From assembly GCA_016707585.1 (NCBI GenBank), contig JADJHL010000011.1, forward strand, positions 558,001 to 622,000: a stretch of DNA of 64,000 bases. Direction: 5' to 3'. Every line of letters starts with the position of its first letter. Positions within the stretch are counted from its first letter, which is position 1. Origin of the DNA: Ignavibacteriales bacterium (GTDB lineage Bacteria; Bacteroidota; Ignavibacteria; Ignavibacteriales; Ignavibacteriaceae). The notes under the pieces are model-generated. The model was not told the origin of the DNA. It saw only the letters and a program-made list of their open reading frames with translations, and ran no database searches. Position numbers and translations under genes: made by a program. Positions 1 through 8,187 of the stretch are shown here, piece after piece.

Positions 1-1880
1 AATCCATTACAAAAAATTATTCTGAACTGGTAATTGTTAAGCAAAATAAAACAGCAAACATTACAAATAGTGAAAAGCAATTTGCAAGCAAACCTGAATT
101 AAATACTAAAGCGGTTGAAAACACTAAAGTTAAGAATGTCCCTGATTATAAGCCTCAACAAGAACTATTTAGTGAAAATGAAATTGCTGAAAATGAAACA
201 AAGTATTTAGCAAAAAACGAATCCATTAAAACTAATGTTGCAAGTCTAAAACCGATAAAAGAAGATTTTGTTATCAATACAGATTCGTCAATAAAAATCG
301 GGAATAAGAATCTAGAAAAAGTATCATCAATTATGAGTGCTTCAATTAAAACTAATGATGATCAAAATCCGGTTGATTTTAAATCGAATCCACATAAACC
401 ATTAAACAAAATTGAATTTGCTGCTAAAGAAAATAATGATTTAAATAAATCAGTAACGGTTGAAGAAAAAAAAATTGTTTTACCAGAAGTTAAACCTGTA
501 AAAACAGTATCATCAAAACCACTTGAGTTAAAAAATGATTTTGAGAGCAAGCAAAAACCAGCCGAAGTAAGATCAAACACACAAATCGTAAATCCTGATA
601 TTGAAACTGAAGAAATTCATATAACTTCAACTCCAAAAGATTCAACGAACATTAGTGTAAAGGATTCAATTAATGAAAATGTTAAAGAACCTTTATTAGT
701 TAAAACTAATTTAAATACAGTAAGAAAAGAATCTGAGAAAAATAATTTTGTTTCAGATATCAATGCTGAAAAGACAGCTAAAATTGTTAAAGAACAAAAT
801 GTAGTTGATAATTCTAAAAAGGAATTTGTAGAACTTTCTGAATCTGATGTAGTTAATGAAACTGTTGTGAAAAACCTAACTGAAACAAAAAATGTTAAAG
901 TTGATTTTATGCAGCGCAGAGTTTACTCGCAGATACCAAAACTTGAAGTTGTTGCAGAAAAAGCTGAATTAAAGAATGTTAATAATCCTAAGTCTTTAGA
1001 TTTGAATGTTGAACCAAAGAATAATGAAAAAGTTCAAACAATAGATGAACCAATAAAATCAATATCAAATTCAACTGAAACTAAACCTAAAATAGAGAAG
1101 CAAGTCTGGGTAAAAGTAAGTTTAGAAAAAAATGATAATGAAGTTGCAAGTGAAACTAGAAAATCAACTCATCAGCAAAGTAAAATTACAATTGATTCAA
1201 ATTCAGATGAGATGAAAAAAGATTTTACTACAAATAGTAATTCTGAAAAAGAATCACACGAAAATCCAAAACAAAAACCACAAATAGTTTCGATTGAAGC
1301 AGTTCAGAGTAACGAACAAAAACCAGTTGTACAAAATCAAACAACAACAAATCAGAATGAAACAACTGTAACTGTAAAGCCTGAAATGAAAACTGAGCAA
1401 AATGTTTTTAAATCTGAGTTACATAACCAGGAAACAAAGTTTACATCACGCCAGGCTGAAATGGTTGAAAAAGTAAAAATTATTTCTTCCGGTGAAATGG
1501 TCAGAGAAGTTTATAAAGTTTTAGAAAGCGGCGAGAAACAATCGATAGTGCTTAGACTTGTACCTAAAGAACTTGGTGCAATTAAAGTTATGCTTGATAC
1601 AATTGATAATGTTTTAACCGCTAAAGTAGAAGTTGAAAATGAATCTGTTGGAAGCGTTATTAGAAACAATGTAGATCAATTAAAACATAATCTTGCACAA
1701 AGCGGTGTTTATGTAAACTCAATTAACATTTCATATCACAACTCTGATCAAAAACAGCATGGTTTTAATAATCAGAAAAGAAAAAATCCAGCATACTTAG
1801 AAAACAACGAACTTGAAGATGTGGATGATACAATCGTAACCAAAAAAATGGGTTACAATACTTACGAATTTTTAGCATAG
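1..1880 (+). CDS. fliK: Flagellar hook-length control protein FliK (5' end missing)
   Basis: The frame is open from base 3 to the stop at 1880, so the gene begins upstream of the window; the first in-frame ATG at 333 is internal and is probably not the start. FliK is exported as a molecular ruler and switches export specificity when the hook is complete. Most of the visible protein is a long, Lys/Glu/Asn/Thr-rich, repetitive, probably disordered ruler region. The last ~130 residues form a compact C-terminal domain of the Flg_hook type, with LRLVPKELGAIKV near 1552-1590 followed by an alternating beta/alpha pattern. flgD follows 8 nt downstream, the usual fliK-flgD-flgE order. The family call rests on the C-terminal domain and context. 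Confidence 0.9.
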   Translation, partial: SITKNYSELVIVKQNKTANITNSEKQFASKPELNTKAVENTKVKNVPDYKPQQELFSENEIAENETKYLAKNESIKTNVASLKPIKEDFVINTDSSIKIGNKNLEKVSSIMSASIKTNDDQNPVDFKSNPHKPLNKIEFAAKENNDLNKSVTVEEKKIVLPEVKPVKTVSSKPLELKNDFESKQKPAEVRSNTQIVNPDIETEEIHITSTPKDSTNISVKDSINENVKEPLLVKTNLNTVRKESEKNNFVSDINAEKTAKIVKEQNVVDNSKKEFVELSESDVVNETVVKNLTETKNVKVDFMQRRVYSQIPKLEVVAEKAELKNVNNPKSLDLNVEPKNNEKVQTIDEPIKSISNSTETKPKIEKQVWVKVSLEKNDNEVASETRKSTHQQSKITIDSNSDEMKKDFTTNSNSEKESHENPKQKPQIVSIEAVQSNEQKPVVQNQTTTNQNETTVTVKPEMKTEQNVFKSELHNQETKFTSRQAEMVEKVKIISSGEMVREVYKVLESGEKQSIVLRLVPKELGAIKVMLDTIDNVLTAKVEVENESVGSVIRNNVDQLKHNLAQSGVYVNSINISYHNSDQKQHGFNNQKRKNPAYLENNELEDVDDTIVTKKMGYNTYEFLA

Positions 1881-1888
1881 GTGGAAAA

Positions 1889-2581
1889 ATGTCTAGCGCA
1901 ATATCTGATGTATTAAGTGGTTACTCAAATTATGGTTCAAGCAGTGCTTCTGGAACCACAGCAATGGGTAAAGAAGATTTTTTAAAATTGATGCTTGCAC
2001 AATTGCAAAATCAGGATCCGCTTAGCCCAATGGAAGGAACCGAGTTTGCATCACAGTTAGCACAATTTACATCATTAGAGCAATTAATAAATCTTAACGA
2101 TGCAATGGATACAAGTATTAATGCTGATTATTTTCTTTCGCAATCTATTAACAATACATTAGCTGCAACACTTATTGGTAAAGAAGTTAAACTTAGCGGT
2201 AATTCATTTCAGAATAACGGTGAAGAAAACACAACGCTTGGTTACAACTTAAGCAATATGGCAAGCAGTGTAACCGTTAAAATCTACAATGAAAACGGAC
2301 AATTAGTTAGAACAATAGAAAATGCACCAAAAAGTTCCGGTGACAATAAACTAATTTGGGATTTTACCGATAATGAAGGTAACAGTGTTGCTCAAGGCAA
2401 ATATACTTTTAAAGTTGAGCCAAAAGATAGTGAAGACAATTTGATATCGTACACAGATTTTGTTCTTGGAAATATTGAAGGAGTTAAGTTTACAAGTGAA
2501 GGTACAATGCTGGTTGTAAACGGAGCTCAATATTATCTGTCTGATATTATGGAAATTTATAATTCAAGTAATGAAGGATAA
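1889..2581 (+). CDS. flgD: Flagellar hook cap / scaffold protein FlgD
   Basis: FlgD caps the growing hook and directs assembly of FlgE subunits. The N-terminal region carries the family hallmark GKEDFLKLMLAQLQNQDPL followed by a Q/L-rich stretch (FASQLAQFTSLEQL). The C-terminal half has the FlgD beta-domain features, including VKIYNENGQLVRTI and a WDFTDNEGN segment like the WDG turn of FlgD Ig-type domains. The length of 230 residues is normal. A purine-rich ribosome site (GGTGGAAAA) lies just upstream, overlapping the intergenic space after fliK. Confidence 0.97.
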   Translation: MSSAISDVLSGYSNYGSSSASGTTAMGKEDFLKLMLAQLQNQDPLSPMEGTEFASQLAQFTSLEQLINLNDAMDTSINADYFLSQSINNTLAATLIGKEVKLSGNSFQNNGEENTTLGYNLSNMASSVTVKIYNENGQLVRTIENAPKSSGDNKLIWDFTDNEGNSVAQGKYTFKVEPKDSEDNLISYTDFVLGNIEGVKFTSEGTMLVVNGAQYYLSDIMEIYNSSNEG

Positions 2582-2586
2582 AACAA

Positions 2587-2961
2587 ATGCCGGAAATTAA
2601 TGGAATTAGTGTTCCGTTTATTCCAATAGGCGATTACAGCGGAACTGCTCCCAGGATCAAAGGATCGAAGGATAGTTTTGAAGCAATCTTTCAGAAAGAA
2701 CTGGAGAAAGTAAAATTTTCTTCACACGCTCTTAAAAGATTGGAAGAAAGAAACATCGAACTAAGTGATGATGAAATGAATAAAATCAATACTGCAGTTG
2801 AAAGAGCAGAATTGAAAGGTTCAAAGGATTCACTTGTTATGATGGATCAAACAGCGTTCATAGTCAACATTCCAAATAAAACAGTTATTACTGCTATGCC
2901 GATTGCAGAGAGTAAAGAAAATGTTTTTACGAATATTGACAGCGTAGTATTTGCAATATAG
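2587..2961 (+). CDS. Flagellar operon protein, TIGR02530 type
   Basis: A 124-residue soluble protein lying between flgD and flgE, the position where the TIGR02530 family of small flagellar-operon proteins is found in many non-enteric bacteria. The diagnostic part is the middle: SSHALKRLEERNIELSDDEM, then a helix ending in ERAELKGSKDSLVMMDQTAFIV and NKTVITAM. The N-terminus resembles an export-type disordered tail. It has no signal peptide or membrane segment. Its molecular role is not firmly established; from context I infer hook assembly or its control. It starts five nucleotides after flgD and probably shares its mRNA. Confidence 0.8.
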   Translation: MPEINGISVPFIPIGDYSGTAPRIKGSKDSFEAIFQKELEKVKFSSHALKRLEERNIELSDDEMNKINTAVERAELKGSKDSLVMMDQTAFIVNIPNKTVITAMPIAESKENVFTNIDSVVFAI

Positions 2962-2979
2962 AAATTATTAATTAACTAC

Positions 2980-3033
2980 GGGCGGGACCTTCAAAGGACG
3001 CCCTTGTTCAACTGACTGACTGATGTTGAACAA
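2980..3033 (+). promoter_or_regulatory. Two abutting hairpins in the flgE leader
   Basis: Hairpin 1 pairs GGGCG (2980-2984) with CGCCC (2999-3003), with an inner CCU/AGG stem. Hairpin 2 follows immediately: TTGTTCAAC (3004-3012) pairs perfectly over nine bases with GTTGAACAA (3025-3033) around a 12-base loop containing TGACTGACTGA. No T-tract follows, so it does not look like an ordinary terminator. A strong Shine-Dalgarno sequence (TAGGAGGT, 3051-3058) comes 18 bases later. It may be an mRNA-stabilising or attenuating element that sets the high expression of the hook gene; that role is inference. Confidence 0.55.
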
Positions 3034-3062
3034 TTAGAAATAAAAAACCTTAGGAGGTTAAA

Positions 3063-4697
3063 ATGTCTCTTATAAATTCTCTCTTCTCCGGTGTTTCCGG
3101 TCTTCGCAACCATCAAGCAATGATGGACGTAATTAGCAACAACATTGCTAACGTAAATACAATCGGGTATAAAGGTTCACGTGTAACTTTTAGTGATACC
3201 TTCAACAAAGTTATCCGTTACGGTTCCAATCCTACAGAAACCGGTGGCGGAACAAATACATTTCAAATCGGTCTTGGAATGAAAATGAATTCAGTTGATC
3301 GTAACTGGACTCAAGGTACATTCGAAGGAACCGGCACAACTACAGATCTTGCTTTACAAGGCAAAGGATTATTTGTTTTAGATAATAACGGCGAAAGATT
3401 TTACTCAAGAGCCGGCGCATTTATTTTTGATGCTGATGGTAGATTAGTTAACAGCCAAAACGGAGCGATAGTACAAGGTAAAGTTGCAAATGATGAAGGA
3501 CAGGTTCCTCCGGGAAACTATCTTGAAGATATTATTGTTGATTCCAACTTAAGATTACCTGCAGTTGCAACTACAGATATATCCTGGGGCGGTAATTTAG
3601 ATAGTTCATCAAGCCTAACCAGATCTGAAGAATACTTACAAACAGGAAACATAAACTCAGCTTTATTAAATGGCCAATCCGTTACAGATCAGAATACGAT
3701 TTATGATGAAAATGGAAATGCTTATACTTTTGAAGTAACATACACAAAGACTGCCGCTGATACTTATGATATGACTTATGAATTAACTGATTCAGCTGGA
3801 GCTATAATTTCAGGTCCCACAACTGCAGCAGTTACTTTTGATCCAACAACAGGGGCAATGTTAACAATAGGCGGTGCTGCTCCTGCAGCAATAGGAATTA
3901 CAAATGCAACATTAGGTATAAATTTTAGTTTTGATCCAACTAAAGTTATTCAAACAGCAAACTCAAATTCATTAGCTTCAAACGTTGATGATAATCGTGA
4001 TCCAACAATCGTTACAGGTTCTGTAACAATATTCGATTCTTTAGGATCAGCACATACATTAACATTAAAGTTTACAAAAACTTCAAACAATAACTGGAAC
4101 TGGAGTACAAGTGTTCCTTCTGCTGATGGTACTTTATCCGGCAACCAGGGAACAATATCATTTAATCCTGATGGTTCTATCAATGCAATATCTCCAAATC
4201 CACCAGTAGTTACATTTACACCGACCGGTGGTGCAAGTTCACAGAATATCGTATTAAATCTTGGTGATAATTTTACAGGTGTTACACAAACATCTTCAAG
4301 CTCAGTTGTATCTGCATTAACACAAAACGGATCATCAGCAGCTTCATTATCAAATATAAATATTGATCAATACGGATATATAGTTGGTGTGTTTACAAAT
4401 GGTCAATCAAGACAACTTGCACAAATACTTGTTGCAACTTTTCCAAACTTAAATGGATTGATTAGTGTTGGTGATAATATGTTTACAGTTTCTGCAAACA
4501 CAGGTGATGCTTTAATCGGTGCACCAGGTGAATCAACAGGAACAACAATTCAATCAGGCGCGCTTGAGCAATCAAACGTGGATCTTTCTGAAGAGTTTAC
4601 AAGAATGATTGTATCACAAAGAGGATTCCAGGCAAGTGCTAGAATTGTAACTGTATCTGATACTTTATTACAGGAAATTACAAACTTAGTTAGATAG
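3063..4697 (+). CDS. flgE: Flagellar hook protein FlgE
   Basis: Structural subunit of the hook. The N-terminus (SLINSLFSGVSGLRNHQAMM, then SNNIANVNTIGYKGSR) and the C-terminus (LEQSNVDLSEEFTRMIVSQ, RGFQASARIV) are the standard axial-protein D0 segments. At 544 residues it is longer than the ~400-residue enteric FlgE. The extra length lies in the surface domains, which seem to contain two FlaE-like units: one with TIYDENGNAYTF near 3697-3735 and one with TIFDSLGSAHTLTLKFTKT near 4024-4080. It has the best Shine-Dalgarno sequence in the region, consistent with high output, and is followed by a rho-independent terminator. Confidence 0.98.
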   Translation: MSLINSLFSGVSGLRNHQAMMDVISNNIANVNTIGYKGSRVTFSDTFNKVIRYGSNPTETGGGTNTFQIGLGMKMNSVDRNWTQGTFEGTGTTTDLALQGKGLFVLDNNGERFYSRAGAFIFDADGRLVNSQNGAIVQGKVANDEGQVPPGNYLEDIIVDSNLRLPAVATTDISWGGNLDSSSSLTRSEEYLQTGNINSALLNGQSVTDQNTIYDENGNAYTFEVTYTKTAADTYDMTYELTDSAGAIISGPTTAAVTFDPTTGAMLTIGGAAPAAIGITNATLGINFSFDPTKVIQTANSNSLASNVDDNRDPTIVTGSVTIFDSLGSAHTLTLKFTKTSNNNWNWSTSVPSADGTLSGNQGTISFNPDGSINAISPNPPVVTFTPTGGASSQNIVLNLGDNFTGVTQTSSSSVVSALTQNGSSAASLSNINIDQYGYIVGVFTNGQSRQLAQILVATFPNLNGLISVGDNMFTVSANTGDALIGAPGESTGTTIQSGALEQSNVDLSEEFTRMIVSQRGFQASARIVTVSDTLLQEITNLVR

Positions 4698-4720
4698 TAA
4701 GTAAGAGATAGTAGTTAATA

Positions 4721-4748
4721 AAGGGAGCTGAACAGGCTCCCTTTTTTG
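4721..4748 (+). terminator. Rho-independent terminator after flgE
   Basis: GGGAGC (4723-4728) pairs with GCTCCC (4736-4741) around a seven-base loop and is followed by a run of T. It closes the fliK-flgD-flgE unit, so the fliL operon needs its own promoter. Confidence 0.9.
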
Positions 4749-4807
4749 TTTTAAAGATATGATTTAAGAACTAGGAATAAGGATTTTAGAATTTTAGAGC
4801 TAAAAAC

Positions 4808-4837
4808 CTTTGCTTCTTAGGCACTAAGAGCACAAAG
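4808..4837. repeat. Palindromic intergenic repeat, left of the toxin-antitoxin pair
   Basis: CTTTG-CTT-CTTAG faces CTAAG-AGCA-CAAAG, making an imperfect hairpin. The right arm CACTAAGAGCACAAAG (4822-4837) matches 5599-5614 at 15 of 16 positions. Sequences of this CACTAAG(A/G)(A/C)ACAAAG type are known as dispersed intergenic repeats in several bacterial phyla. The rest of the 4749-4958 gap is AT-rich, with ATCGATAATAATTAT (4864) and a similar ATCGATATATTATTAT (4924) that might be binding sites for the antitoxin. Confidence 0.6.
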
Positions 4838-4958
4838 AGACTTATTAATAAAGCGTTTTGGGCATCGATAATAATTATGGGGCAACAAATTGTAACGATA
4901 AGATATTGTAGAGCAATCTATTTATCGATATATTATTATATAACAATTCGGAGATTGT

Positions 4959-5162
4959 ATGACAACTGTAAAAATATCACCCAAGTACCAGATAGTGATT
5001 CCTTTAGAAATTAGACGAAAATTAAATCTTCGTCCAGGGCAAAAACTTCAGATATTGGAATTAGGAAATAGAATTGAGTTTATTCTTTTAAAGAATATAA
5101 AAGAAGCTCGTGGATTTTTAAAAGGTATGGATACAACCATTAAAAGGGAAGGAGATAGATAA
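4959..5162 (+). CDS. vapB: AbrB/MazE-type antitoxin (VapB-like)
   Basis: A 67-residue protein with the swapped-hairpin AbrB fold signature: TTVKISPKYQIVIPLEIRRK, then LNLRPGQKLQILE. Such proteins bind DNA through this N-terminal domain and neutralise a partner toxin through the C-terminal tail, here NIKEARGFLKGMDTTIKREG. Its stop overlaps the toxin start (TAATG), so the two are translationally coupled. Autoregulation at the upstream ATCGAT repeats is likely for the family but not shown. The pair interrupts an otherwise purely flagellar gene order. Confidence 0.88.
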   Translation: MTTVKISPKYQIVIPLEIRRKLNLRPGQKLQILELGNRIEFILLKNIKEARGFLKGMDTTIKREGDR

Positions 5163-5536
5163 TGAATCTGGTTGATACATCGGGTTGGTTAGAATATTTG
5201 GCTGATACTAAAAATGCAAAGAATTTTGCAGAAGCAATTGAAAATACTGACGAGCTAATTGTTTCATCAATAAATATTTATGAGACTTACAAAAAAGTTT
5301 TAAAGGAAAGAGATGAAGATGCAGCTATACAAATAATTGGCTTAATGAAGCAATCAAAAGTTTTTGATGTTACTTCTACAATTGCCGTTAAAGCTGCTAA
5401 ATTAAGTTATGAAAAAGATATCCCGATGGCAGACAGTATTATCTATATAACAGCAAAAGAGAATGATGCAATAGTTTGGACACAGGATGCTGATCTAAAG
5501 GGGCTAGAAGGTGTAAAATATTTTAATAAAAAGTAG
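5162..5536 (+). CDS. vapC: PIN-domain toxin (VapC-like ribonuclease)
   Basis: 124 residues with the acidic PIN residues in expected places: D5 (LVDTSGW), E41 (IYETYK), D91 (PMADSIIY) and D109/D111 near the end (WTQDADL). VapC toxins are Mg-dependent ribonucleases that typically cut tRNA or rRNA and halt translation until the cognate antitoxin returns. All catalytic acids appear intact, so the toxin is probably functional. It directly overlaps its antitoxin and is followed by palindromic repeats rather than by another gene of the same unit. Confidence 0.88.
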   Translation: MNLVDTSGWLEYLADTKNAKNFAEAIENTDELIVSSINIYETYKKVLKERDEDAAIQIIGLMKQSKVFDVTSTIAVKAAKLSYEKDIPMADSIIYITAKENDAIVWTQDADLKGLEGVKYFNKK

Positions 5537-5550
5537 TTTTATATTTGTTT

Positions 5551-5614
5551 GAAGTGCTTAGTATTTCCTTTGTGTACTTTGTGGGTAAAAAAAATAATCA
5601 CTAAGAACACAAAG
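5551..5614. repeat. Palindromic intergenic repeat, right of the toxin-antitoxin pair
   Basis: CTTTGTGTACTTTGTG (5568-5583) is an imperfect inverted copy of CACTAAGAACACAAAG (5599-5614), separated by a short A-rich loop. It is the same family as 4808-4837. With the next repeat it fills much of the gene-free 5537-5873 stretch. Confidence 0.6.
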
Positions 5615-5653
5615 TTTAATCCATAGAGTTTACAAAGATTATTTTCTCAGTTA

Positions 5654-5714
5654 TCTCTGTTTATTCTCTGAGGTTTGTGTTTTTTAAAATCACAGAGGTT
5701 ACAGAGTTACAGAC
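5654..5714. repeat. Second palindromic repeat type (CACAGAGgTTACAGAG)
   Basis: TCTCTGTTTATTCTCTGAGGTTTGTG (26 bases beginning at 5654) is partly complementary to the CACAGAGGTTACAGAG arm starting at 5691. It can fold into an imperfect hairpin. CACAGAG-TTACAGAG motifs are another recurrent intergenic repeat type in bacterial genomes. Nothing coding is visible; the rest of the gap up to the fliL promoter is AT-rich without clear structure. Confidence 0.5.
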
Positions 5715-5843
5715 AGTGTTATCATAGCTTAATAATATTAAGATTTTAAAATTCCTTTCGCTTCATTTTACCCACCTGCATAATATTAACCACAAAATGT
5801 TTGTTTTATAACCCCAATTCTCAATTTCTGCTAAAATCTCTAA

Positions 5844-5860
5844 TGGCATATCGGTTGCAA
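5844..5860 (+). promoter_or_regulatory. Sigma-54-type promoter of the fliL operon, inside a nested palindrome
   Basis: TGGCATATCGGTTGCA has the invariant GG (5845-5846) and GC (5857-5858) exactly ten bases apart, and both half elements match TGGCAC-N5-TTGCA closely. The -12 half lies within a perfect 14-bp palindrome, TCGGTTGCAACCGA (5851-5864). That palindrome is framed by TAATGG (5841-5846) and CCATTA (5869-5874). The predicted transcription start falls near 5870, almost at the fliL ATG. Confidence 0.7.
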
Positions 5861-5873
5861 CCGAGTTACCATT

Positions 5874-6452
5874 ATGGCAGAAGAAAAAACAAATACACCC
5901 CCAGAAATAATTAAAGCGGAAAAGAAACCGTCTATGTTCAATCCAAAAGTCTTAATGATTGGATTGCCAATTTTTATTGTGCAATTAGTTGCAGTTTATT
6001 TTATAACTGCTAACGTTTTACTCCCGGGTCACAGTAAATCCTCTGAACCTGAAGATCCAAAAACTGAAGAATCATCTGAAGAACATTCAGGTGAATCAAC
6101 AGAAGGACACGGTGAAAAGGAAGAAGGTAAAGAAGGCGAGCATGGAGCCAGTGGATTAATTTATTCACTTGATGATATGATTGTTAATCCTGCAAACACA
6201 AACGGCAAAATGTTATTGCTTGCAAGTTTAGGTTTAGCTGTTGAAAGTGAAGAATCAAAAAAAGTGCTTGAAGAAAAACAAGTAATTGTTAAAGATGCTG
6301 TTATAAGTGTCTTATCAAGTAAAAGTGTTGGGCAACTTAGCAGTTCAACTTATCGTGACACACTAAAAACAGAAATCTTAAAAAATCTTTCTACTCAAAT
6401 GCCTGGTTCTAAAGTAAGTAATATTTATTTCAGCAAATTCATAATACAGTAA
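5874..6452 (+). CDS. fliL: Flagellar basal-body-associated protein FliL
   Basis: FliL is a single-span inner-membrane protein around the stators. Here there is a short cytoplasmic tail, a membrane helix at about residues 26-47, a long Glu/Ser/His-rich linker (~52-92) and a C-terminal FliL domain (IYSLDDMIVNPAN ... LLLASLGLAVES ... VISVLSSKS). No Shine-Dalgarno sequence is evident before the ATG at 5874, and the sigma-54-type promoter would place the mRNA start only a few bases upstream. An alternative start is ATG 5934 (MFNPKVLMIG), just before the membrane helix. It is the first gene of the fliL-flhG run. Confidence 0.92.
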   Translation: MAEEKTNTPPEIIKAEKKPSMFNPKVLMIGLPIFIVQLVAVYFITANVLLPGHSKSSEPEDPKTEESSEEHSGESTEGHGEKEEGKEGEHGASGLIYSLDDMIVNPANTNGKMLLLASLGLAVESEESKKVLEEKQVIVKDAVISVLSSKSVGQLSSSTYRDTLKTEILKNLSTQMPGSKVSNIYFSKFIIQ

Positions 6453-6463
6453 TCGTTTAAGTT

Positions 6464-7438
6464 ATGTCAGAAGTTTTATCACAATCCGAAATAGATGCAC
6501 TCCTAAAAAGCGGCGGCGAAAGCGTTCCGCAGGTGCAGGTTGAAGATGAAGTTATACCTTACGATTTTAGATTACCAAACAGAATTTCTAAAACTCAGTT
6601 AAGAACACTTAGAAATATTCACGAAAACTTTGCAGAAAGTTTAAGTTCATTTCTTGTTACAAAACTTCAAACAGTTGTAAACATAAAAGTTAACAGCATT
6701 GATCAGATTTATTATTCTGAGTATATGCTTTCAGTGCCCAATCCAGCTTGTCTTTATACCTTCCAGATAAAGCATACAGACATAAAAGGAATTTTAGAAT
6801 TAAATGCTGATTTAGCTTTAACGCTTGTTGATAGATTACTTGGCGGTAATGGTTCAAGTAAAAAACAAAGCAATAACATAACACTAATCGAGCAAAAAGT
6901 TTTAAGTGTTATTGTTGAAAAAGTTATGCTAGATCTTAAAAAAACCTGGCAGATAATAGACAATATGGATTTTGTTGTTGATCATTTTGAACCTGATATT
7001 GATTTTGTCCAGCTTACATCACCAAACGAATCTGTACTTCTTATATCATTTGAATTTTCATTTGGTGATGAATCATATTTGATGAATTTGTGTTTTGCAA
7101 CTTTTGCATTTGATTCAATACTTGCAAAAATGTCATCACAAAAACTTTCATCATCACGACAAACAAAAAATCAGGGCAAAACAACAAAAGAATTATTAAG
7201 CAAACATTTAAATAACACTTACGTTCCAATCAATGTAGAGCTTGGTAAATCATCTATATCAATAAAAGATCTTGGCGAACTTAAAAAAGGTGATGTAATA
7301 GTTTTGGATAATAAGATACACGATGAGCACATTGTAAGAGTTTATAACAAGGTTTTGTTTTATGGTCATCCAGGGATTTCCAACAATCATAAAGCAATAA
7401 AAATCACTAAAAGTTTATTAAATAATAATTCATACTAA
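6464..7438 (+). CDS. fliM: Flagellar motor switch protein FliM
   Basis: C-ring protein that receives the chemotaxis signal and sets rotation direction. The N-terminal LSQSEIDALLKSGG peptide is the CheY-P binding segment. The central CheC-like domain follows (DFRLPNRISKTQLRTL, LNADLALTLVDRLLGG), and the C-terminal SpoA domain is VPINVELGKSSISIKDL. At 324 residues it is of normal length, with no visible damage. It lies between fliL and fliN as in most flagellar operons. Confidence 0.98.
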   Translation: MSEVLSQSEIDALLKSGGESVPQVQVEDEVIPYDFRLPNRISKTQLRTLRNIHENFAESLSSFLVTKLQTVVNIKVNSIDQIYYSEYMLSVPNPACLYTFQIKHTDIKGILELNADLALTLVDRLLGGNGSSKKQSNNITLIEQKVLSVIVEKVMLDLKKTWQIIDNMDFVVDHFEPDIDFVQLTSPNESVLLISFEFSFGDESYLMNLCFATFAFDSILAKMSSQKLSSSRQTKNQGKTTKELLSKHLNNTYVPINVELGKSSISIKDLGELKKGDVIVLDNKIHDEHIVRVYNKVLFYGHPGISNNHKAIKITKSLLNNNSY

Positions 7439-7450
7439 GGAAAGTCTGCG

Positions 7451-7852
7451 ATGGAAGAAGCATTAAAACAAGGGGAAGATTCGTTGAAGGATTATGAAAG
7501 TTCTAACAAGGATGGAAGAAATGGAAAAACAAAATCTATAAGTGAAGCTGAATTGCCTGAGTTTGAAGAATCAAGATTCAGTGGTAACGATTCAATGGAA
7601 AAGTTAAACTTTCTTAAAGACTTACAATTAAGTATTTATATCGAGCTTGGCAGAACACAAATGCAGATTAAAGAAATACTGGAGCTTGAACGTGGTTACG
7701 TAATTGAACTTGATAAACTTGCAAGTGAACCGGTTGACATCTTTGTTAATAACAAAAAAATTGCTGAAGGCGAAGTTGTTGTTATTGATAAACATTTTGG
7801 AATCAGGATTGTTAATCTTATTGATGTAAACAGCCGCTTAAAGGGACTTTGA
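7451..7852 (+). CDS. fliN: Flagellar motor switch protein FliN
   Basis: C-ring component. About 50 polar, acidic N-terminal residues lead into one SpoA domain: LQLSIYIELGRTQMQIKEIL, then LERGYVIELDKLASEPVDIF and EGEVVVIDKHFGIRI. The 133-residue length matches the short FliN type rather than the FliY fusion with a CheC phosphatase domain. Its stop is just before the fliO start. Confidence 0.97.
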   Translation: MEEALKQGEDSLKDYESSNKDGRNGKTKSISEAELPEFEESRFSGNDSMEKLNFLKDLQLSIYIELGRTQMQIKEILELERGYVIELDKLASEPVDIFVNNKKIAEGEVVVIDKHFGIRIVNLIDVNSRLKGL

Positions 7853-7854
7853 TA

Positions 7855-8187
7855 ATGTCATTTTTTGAAATTGTAAAATTAATTTTTCCTCTTTTAATCA
7901 TAAGCTTAATGCTTTATGGATTACTTGTATTTGTAAAAAAGTATTCATTTAAGCGTGGTGGAAATTCGTTACAGAATATAAAAGTGTTAAGCAATCAAAT
8001 GATAATGCCTAAAAAGTTTTTATCTGTTGTAAGAGTTAATGATAAACTTTTAATACTTGGTGTTAGTGAAAACAATATAAATTTATTAAAGGAAATCGAT
8101 GCTGATGAATCTGATTTAATAAATCAATCATCAACAAATCAAAATCAAAGTTTTGCAGATTTGTTTAAAAAATATCTTCCCAAATGA
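7855..8187 (+). CDS. fliO: Flagellar biosynthesis protein FliO
   Basis: Small bitopic membrane protein that helps assemble the FliP ring. A membrane helix at about residues 4-26 is followed by the cytoplasmic FliO domain (IKVLSNQMIMPKKFLSVVRV, KLLILGVSENNINLLKEI). I place the start at ATG 7855, two bases after the fliN stop, rather than at an in-frame TTG at 7849 that overlaps fliN. The family is poorly conserved; position between fliN and fliP supports the call. Confidence 0.88.
   Translation: MSFFEIVKLIFPLLIISLMLYGLLVFVKKYSFKRGGNSLQNIKVLSNQMIMPKKFLSVVRVNDKLLILGVSENNINLLKEIDADESDLINQSSTNQNQSFADLFKKYLPK

Noticed and set aside
2980..3033. Cyclic-di-GMP or other known riboswitch before flgE
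   Set aside because: Too short and without recognisable conserved cores; left as an undefined structured leader.
4808..5714. CRISPR array or insertion sequence around vapBC
   Set aside because: Only two copies of one palindrome type and one of another, without regular spacers, transposase or target duplications.
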